Both the position numbers and the translations under genes were made by a program. This document shows positions 59,764 to 64,000 of a stretch of 64,000 bases of DNA, one piece after another (the stretch's first letter is position 1; every line of letters starts with the position of its first letter). A model generated the notes under the pieces. It was not told the origin of the DNA. It saw only the letters and a list, made by a program, of their open reading frames with translations, and searched no databases. The DNA comes from Actinophytocola sp963729115 (lineage in GTDB: Bacteria; Actinomycetota; Actinomycetes; Mycobacteriales; Pseudonocardiaceae). The stretch lies in assembly GCA_963729115.1 (NCBI GenBank), contig CAVSMR010000011.1, positions 744,001-808,000 of the forward strand, written 5' to 3'.

Positions 59764-61416
59764 ATGAGCCGCCAGAGTGTTGCAAAGGCCCACCAGAAAA
59801 TCCAAGAACTCTCCTGGGAACCCGCGTACCACACGCCGGTCTCCCATTACGGAACCGACTACACATTCCGCAAGGCCAAGAAGAAGGACCCCCTCAAGCA
59901 GGTGCTGCGCTCCTACTTCCCCATGCAGGAGGAGAAGGACCACCGCGTGTACGGCGCCGAGGACGGCGCGATCCGCGGGAACATGTTCCGCCAGGTACAG
60001 GAGCGCTGGCTGGAGTGGCAGAAGCTGTTCCTGAGCATCATCCCGCTGCCGGAGATCTCCGCGGCCCGGGCGATGCCGCTGCTGTTCCGCACGGTGCCCA
60101 ACCCCGAGCTGCACAACGGACAGGCGATCCAGATGATCGACGAGGTCCGGCACTCGACGATCCAGCAGAACCTCAAGCGCCTGTACATGAACAACTACAT
60201 CGACCCCGCCGGCTTCAACTCGAGCCTGCGCAACTTCCAGAACGACTACTGCGGCACGATCGGCCGCCAGTTCGCGGAGGGCTTCATCACCGGTGACGCG
60301 ATCACCGCCGCGAGCATCTACCTGACGATCGTGGCGGAGACGGCGTTCACCAACACGCTGTTCGTCGCCATGCCGGCGGAGGCCGCCGCCAACGGCGACT
60401 ACCTGCTGCCGACGGTGTTCCACTCGGTGCAGTCCGACGAGTCCCGCCACATCAGCAACGGCTACGCCACGCTGCTGATGGCGCTGTCCGACGAGGCCAA
60501 CCACCAGCTGCTGGAGCGCGACCTGCGGTACGCGTGGTGGAACAACCACCGCGTGGTCGACGCCGCGATCGGCACCTTCATCGAGTACGGCACCAAGGAC
60601 CGGCGCAAGGACCGCGAGAGCTACGCGGAGATGTGGCGCCGGTGGATCTACGACGACTACTACCGCAGCTACCTCGTACCGCTGGAGAAGTACGGCCTGG
60701 TCATCCCGCACGACCTCATCGAGGAGGCGTGGAACCAGATCTGGAACAAGGGCTACGTGCACGAGGTGGCCCAGTTCTTCGCCACCGGGTGGCTCGCCAA
60801 CTACTGGCGCATCGACCCGATGACGGACAAGGACTTCGAGTGGTTCGAGTACAAGTACCCGGGCTGGTACGACCGGTACGGCAAGTGGTGGGAGAACTAC
60901 AACCGCCTGTCCATCCCCAATGGACACCACCCGATCGTCGCGGAGAACGTCGACTACGTGTACCCGCATCGCTGCTGGACGTGCATGGTCCCGTGCCTGG
61001 TCCGCGAGGACATGGTCACCGACAAGGTGGACGGTCAGTGGCGGACGTACTGCCACGAGGCCTGCCGCTGGACCGACGCCGAGGCGTTCCGGCCGACCTA
61101 CCAGGGCCGCAGCACCCCGAACATGGGCCAGCTGGTCGGGGCCCGCGAGTGGGAGACGCTCTACCACGGCTGGAACTGGGCCGACGTGGTCAGCGACATG
61201 GGCTTCGTGCGTGACGACGGCAAGACCATGGTCGCCCAGCCACACCTGGACCTGGACCCGAAGAAGATGTGGACGCTCGACCACCTGCGCCGGATGCCCG
61301 AGGTGCAGAGCCCGAACGTGCTGCTCAACCAGATGACCGACGAGGAGCGCGCGGCGTTCCAGGCCGACTACAACCGGCAGGGTCCAGCCGGCCGGCCGGC
61401 ACCCCAGAACACCTGA
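59764..61416 (+). CDS. prmA: Propane monooxygenase hydroxylase, large subunit
   Basis: The 550-aa protein is the alpha subunit of a soluble di-iron monooxygenase. Iron ligands fit Glu97, Glu127 and His130 (MIDEVRH), Glu192, Glu226 and His229 (SDESRH). The length and order prmA-B-C-D match propane 2-monooxygenase of Gordonia/Rhodococcus and MimA of mycobacteria, which hydroxylate propane and also acetone or phenol. ATG 59764 has TTAGGAGC upstream. An intercistronic hairpin follows the stop. Confidence 0.95.
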   Translation: MSRQSVAKAHQKIQELSWEPAYHTPVSHYGTDYTFRKAKKKDPLKQVLRSYFPMQEEKDHRVYGAEDGAIRGNMFRQVQERWLEWQKLFLSIIPLPEISAARAMPLLFRTVPNPELHNGQAIQMIDEVRHSTIQQNLKRLYMNNYIDPAGFNSSLRNFQNDYCGTIGRQFAEGFITGDAITAASIYLTIVAETAFTNTLFVAMPAEAAANGDYLLPTVFHSVQSDESRHISNGYATLLMALSDEANHQLLERDLRYAWWNNHRVVDAAIGTFIEYGTKDRRKDRESYAEMWRRWIYDDYYRSYLVPLEKYGLVIPHDLIEEAWNQIWNKGYVHEVAQFFATGWLANYWRIDPMTDKDFEWFEYKYPGWYDRYGKWWENYNRLSIPNGHHPIVAENVDYVYPHRCWTCMVPCLVREDMVTDKVDGQWRTYCHEACRWTDAEAFRPTYQGRSTPNMGQLVGAREWETLYHGWNWADVVSDMGFVRDDGKTMVAQPHLDLDPKKMWTLDHLRRMPEVQSPNVLLNQMTDEERAAFQADYNRQGPAGRPAPQNT

Positions 61417-61424
61417 CCGCTTGG

Positions 61425-61479
61425 GGGGCGCACCGGGGAGGATCTCGTCCCGCCAACGGGATCCTCCCCAAACCGCCCC
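61425..61479 (+). promoter_or_regulatory. Two-step hairpin between prmA and prmB
   Basis: GGGGAGGATC (61435-61444) pairs perfectly with GATCCTCCCC (61460-61469). Outside it, GGGGCG (61425-61430) pairs with CGCCCC (61474-61479) across a 4 by 4 internal loop. With no U-run it probably stabilises the prmA mRNA or limits readthrough, so the hydroxylase subunit is made in excess over the reductase. Confidence 0.65.
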
Positions 61480-61513
61480 TTGCCGCGAGCAGTCCGCGAT
61501 CGGGTGAGGAGCC

Positions 61514-62563
61514 ATGGCAGACAAACACGTGGTGCGGTTCGAGCCGGTGGGCGTCGAGATCGAGGTCACGGAGGACCAGACGATCCTGCGGGCCGCCGCG
61601 GAGCAGGGCATCATGCTGATGCACGGCTGCAAGGAAGGCCAGTGCGCCTCCTGCAAGTCGTTCATCCTCGACGGTGACGACGTCGAGCTCGACCGGTACT
61701 CCACGTTCGCGTTGCCCGAGTTCGAGAAGGACGAGGGCTACACGCTGCTGTGCCGGGCGCACGCGTACGAGGACCTCACGATCGAGCTCCTCAACTACGA
61801 CGAGGAGATGATCCACTCCGGACTCCCCTTGCAGCACGCGGTCGTCGAGGTGGAGTCCAACGAGAACGTCACGCACGACATGCGCCACCTCGTCGTGCGG
61901 CTCGTGGAACCCACGACGTTCAAGTACTTCCCGGGCCAGTACGTGGACTTCACGATTCCCGGGACGGACTGGACGCGCTCGTTCTCGATGGCCAACCCGC
62001 CGAGCACGAACGGCGACCAGCTGGAGTTCGTCATCAGGATCTACCCGGACGGGCTGTTCTCGGAGTACCTCGCCACCGAGGTCTCCGTCGGCGACCGGCT
62101 GGAGATCGACGGCCCGTACGGGATGTTCACCTTGCGGGACGCGCCGGGCAAGCCGCTGGTGTTCATCGGCGGCGGCGCGGGGATGGCACCGGTGCTGTGC
62201 CTGCTGCGGTCGATGGCCGAGCGCGGCATCGACCGGCCGGCGACGTACTTCTACGGCGCCCGCCGCCGCCGCGACCTCTGCTTCGAGAAGGAGCTGACGT
62301 CGCTGGAGGACACGTTGCCGTCGTTCCGGTTCGTGCCCGCGCTGTCCGAACCCGAGGACGGCGAGGACTGGGACGGCGAGACGGGCCTGATCACCGACGT
62401 GGTGCGCAGGCGCGCCGCCGACCTCGAGGGGGCGGACGCGTACGTGTGCGGACCGCCGCCGATGGTCGAGGCCGCGCTCGAGCTGCTGCCCGAGCTGGGC
62501 GTGGCCGAGAAGCGGGTCTTCTACGACAAGTTCACCACGACCGGCGACCCGGACGGGCCCTGA
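61514..62563 (+). CDS. prmB: Propane monooxygenase reductase
   Basis: The 349-aa protein has an N-terminal plant-type [2Fe-2S] domain (GCKEGQCASCKS and a distal LLC), an FAD domain (RSFSMANPP) and an NAD domain (GGGAGMAPVLCLLRSM, YVCGPPPMVEAA). It passes electrons from NADH to the di-iron hydroxylase. ATG 61514 has GAGGAGCC upstream. This is the usual second gene of prm/mim operons. Confidence 0.95.
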   Translation: MADKHVVRFEPVGVEIEVTEDQTILRAAAEQGIMLMHGCKEGQCASCKSFILDGDDVELDRYSTFALPEFEKDEGYTLLCRAHAYEDLTIELLNYDEEMIHSGLPLQHAVVEVESNENVTHDMRHLVVRLVEPTTFKYFPGQYVDFTIPGTDWTRSFSMANPPSTNGDQLEFVIRIYPDGLFSEYLATEVSVGDRLEIDGPYGMFTLRDAPGKPLVFIGGGAGMAPVLCLLRSMAERGIDRPATYFYGARRRRDLCFEKELTSLEDTLPSFRFVPALSEPEDGEDWDGETGLITDVVRRRAADLEGADAYVCGPPPMVEAALELLPELGVAEKRVFYDKFTTTGDPDGP

Positions 62564-62608
62564 ACCATGACCACCAGCCACCAGTACCTGACCAAGGAGG
62601 AACTTCCT

Positions 62609-62659
62609 GTGCCGGACGTAACCAACACATCGAAATCCGGGAAGGCGGAACCTCGATGA
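62609..62659 (+). CDS. Short leader ORF coupled to prmC
   Basis: GTG 62609 is preceded by AAGGAGG and encodes 16 residues (VPDVTNTSKSGKAEPR), ending at TGA 62657, which overlaps the prmC ATG (ATGA). The frame is open further to ATG 62567 (30 residues). prmC has GGCGGAACC, a weak ribosome site, so translation of this leader may drive it. No known relative. Confidence 0.45.
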   Translation: MPDVTNTSKSGKAEPR

Positions 62660-63825
62660 CCACCACCGCAGAACGCAGTGTGCCGAAGCCCGTCTTCACC
62701 GACGCCGAGGCCGGCGCGAAGGTGTTCCCGGACTCCACCGCACGCACCTTCAACTACTTCCACGCCCAGAAGCGCAAGCAGAGCCACTACGAGGACGTGA
62801 CCGTCGAGGTCCAGCCGGACCCGCGGCACTACCTGTCCCAGGGCTGGCTGTACGCCTTCGCCGACGGCAAGGGCGGCTACCCGCTCGAGTGGACCGCGCT
62901 CAAGGCGTGGGGCTCCGACCGGCCCGTGCCCGAACGCAGCCCCGGCTCGGGCGGCAAGGGCTACGACTGGCCGGCGCACGGCTGGCACGAGTTCCGTGAC
63001 CCCAACGAGGAGTGGGAGCTCACCCTCTACCGCTACAACGCGAACGTGGTCCGCCAGCTGAACCAGAACGTCGAGGCGGCCCGCCAGGCCAAGGCGTTCG
63101 AGCAGTGGAACCCCAACTGGGTGCAGTTCGTGTCCCAGCACGTCGGCGCGTGGATGCACGTGGACCACGGCCTCGGGCTCTACCTGTACGCCAACGCCAA
63201 CCGCCGGGCACCGACGAACATGCACAACAACGCCATCTCGGTGAACAGCATGCACCGCATCCGCGCGGCGCAGGACCTGGCGCTGTACAACCTCACCCTC
63301 ACCGAGGAGATCGACGGCTTCGACGGCAGCGCACACCTGTCCACATGGAACTCCGACCCGGCGTGGCAGGGCGTGCGGGAGACCGCCGAGCAGCTCACCG
63401 GGATCTGGGACTGGTGCGAGGCGATCTTCGCGGCGAACGTCGTGTTCGAGCCGCTCGTCGGCGAGATGTTCCGCAGCAACCTGGTCCAGCAGGCCGCACC
63501 AGCCAACGGCGACTTCGTCACCCCGACCCTGATCGGTGCCGAGGAGTACGACTACGCCGAGCGCGACCTGCGCTACACCCGGCCGATGTTCCGGCTGCTC
63601 GTCGAGGACAAGGAGTTCGCCGAGCACAACAAGAAGATCATGCAGCAGTGGCTCGCCGACTGGGTGCCCCGGTGCCTGGCCGCCGCCCGCACGCTGCAGC
63701 CGCTGTGGTCGCAACCCGACGCGCGGCCACCTCGGTTCGAGGACGGCCTCGACCGGGCGAAGAGCCGCTTCGCCGGGATCCTTTCCGACGTCGGTCTGCA
63801 AGCACCGAAGGAGCTGAGCCAGTGA
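62656..63825 (+). CDS. prmC: Propane monooxygenase hydroxylase, small subunit
   Basis: The 389-aa protein is the beta subunit of the hydroxylase: all-helical, the length of PrmC/MimC, with FVSQHVGAWMHVDHGLGLYL and MHRIRAAQDLALYNLTL segments and none of the ExxH iron motifs. It pairs with PrmA. The start overlaps the short leader ORF, and its stop overlaps the prmD start. Confidence 0.95.
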   Translation: MTTTAERSVPKPVFTDAEAGAKVFPDSTARTFNYFHAQKRKQSHYEDVTVEVQPDPRHYLSQGWLYAFADGKGGYPLEWTALKAWGSDRPVPERSPGSGGKGYDWPAHGWHEFRDPNEEWELTLYRYNANVVRQLNQNVEAARQAKAFEQWNPNWVQFVSQHVGAWMHVDHGLGLYLYANANRRAPTNMHNNAISVNSMHRIRAAQDLALYNLTLTEEIDGFDGSAHLSTWNSDPAWQGVRETAEQLTGIWDWCEAIFAANVVFEPLVGEMFRSNLVQQAAPANGDFVTPTLIGAEEYDYAERDLRYTRPMFRLLVEDKEFAEHNKKIMQQWLADWVPRCLAAARTLQPLWSQPDARPPRFEDGLDRAKSRFAGILSDVGLQAPKELSQ

Positions 63826-64000
63826 CCGCCACCGCGAGGAGTTTCAAGACCGCCGAGAGCCCGTACAAGTCGGACAGCACGGCGTCGAACATGTGTGGCT
63901 TCACCTTGATGAACAACCAGGTCGGCGCGATCGTGGCGCTGGTGATGCAGGATCAGCCCAACGTGACGATCACGCCACTGCCCTCGATGATCCGCGTCGA
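63822..64000 (+). CDS. prmD: Propane monooxygenase coupling (effector) protein, cut by window end
   Basis: The first 59 codons are visible from GTG 63822 (GTGA overlap with the prmC stop). The sequence NNQVGAIVALVMQDQPNVTI matches the MmoB/DmpM effector family, cofactor-free proteins that dock on the hydroxylase and couple electron use to substrate oxidation. The C-terminal part lies beyond the window. Confidence 0.9.
   Translation, partial: MTATARSFKTAESPYKSDSTASNMCGFTLMNNQVGAIVALVMQDQPNVTITPLPSMIRV

Overview
The window is high-GC DNA with pervasive GTG starts, ATGA/GTGA stop-start overlaps, a CvnABCD conservon, a DivIVA-like coiled-coil protein, an IdeR/DtxR-type iron box and a propane-monooxygenase operon. 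Together these point to a filamentous actinomycete. A recurring GTCCACTGTG/CACAGTGGAC word and the gene content would suit the Pseudonocardiales (Amycolatopsis/Pseudonocardia-like), but that placement is inference. I saw no transposase, IS element, CRISPR array, tRNA or rRNA gene.

Region 1 (1-14.4 kb) follows the tail of an S9-like peptidase and looks like one accessory locus. Six translationally coupled + strand genes (1356-7203) encode a C-H-H ketosynthase, a KAS III-like protein lacking the canonical His and Asn, a fused family I CoA-transferase, an SDR, a CMD/AhpD-like protein and a FabI-like enoyl reductase. No carrier protein is present. On the minus strand lie a beta-propeller protein, an unrecognised helical protein (perhaps a divergent terpene-synthase fold) and a four-EF-hand protein in one probable operon, then a secreted RCC1-repeat protein; a + strand P450 follows. 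The same composite site, GTTCCG-N5-CGG(A/T)AC followed exactly 6 nt later by a TTG-type -35, precedes all four transcription units (1276, 10939, 12918, 12995). This suggests one activator-controlled regulon and is the most interesting undescribed system I see.

Region 2 (14.4-25.5 kb) holds mixed genes: a CDF-like transporter and an SRPBCC protein around a perfect palindrome, a membrane diguanylate cyclase, a tiny ORF encoding three ENNWR repeats, MFS and NCS1 transporters, a DivIVA-like protein, and a decaying pair: a P450 with an in-frame TAG and a TetR gene with no standard start in its HTH frame. Downstream of the P450 lies a duplicated remnant of its 3' end.

Region 3 (25.5-36.5 kb) is specialised metabolism. 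A single 1319-aa protein joins P450, adenylation, carrier and alpha/beta-hydrolase domains, in effect a one-protein version of the OxyD/BpsD/Bhp or NikQ/NikP1/NikP2 systems that make beta-hydroxy amino acids. It sits behind a strong promoter/operator and a coupled 14-codon leader. After a LysE exporter comes a five-gene operon: GPP34-like protein, an APC permease fused to a GNAT acetyltransferase, an isonitrile synthase (PvcA/IsnA family), a DUF6875-like protein and a P450. A strong hairpin terminator ends it.

Region 4 (36.5-57.3 kb) is mostly chromosomal: LCAT-like lipase, CorA, a dehydrogenase-like protein coupled to a glycosyltransferase, lipoprotein, siderophore-interacting protein with an iron box, WapI-like immunity protein, XRE regulator, two esterases, S4 protein, EamA exporter, conservon CvnD-C-B-A preceded by an orphan solute-binding lipoprotein, an atypical NarL-type regulator and an aldehyde dehydrogenase.

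Region 5 (57.4-64 kb) is a soluble di-iron propane monooxygenase operon (prmA-prmB-prmC-prmD, the last cut by the window end) with a divergent AcoR/MimR-like activator, its probable palindromic operator and two prominent intercistronic hairpins.
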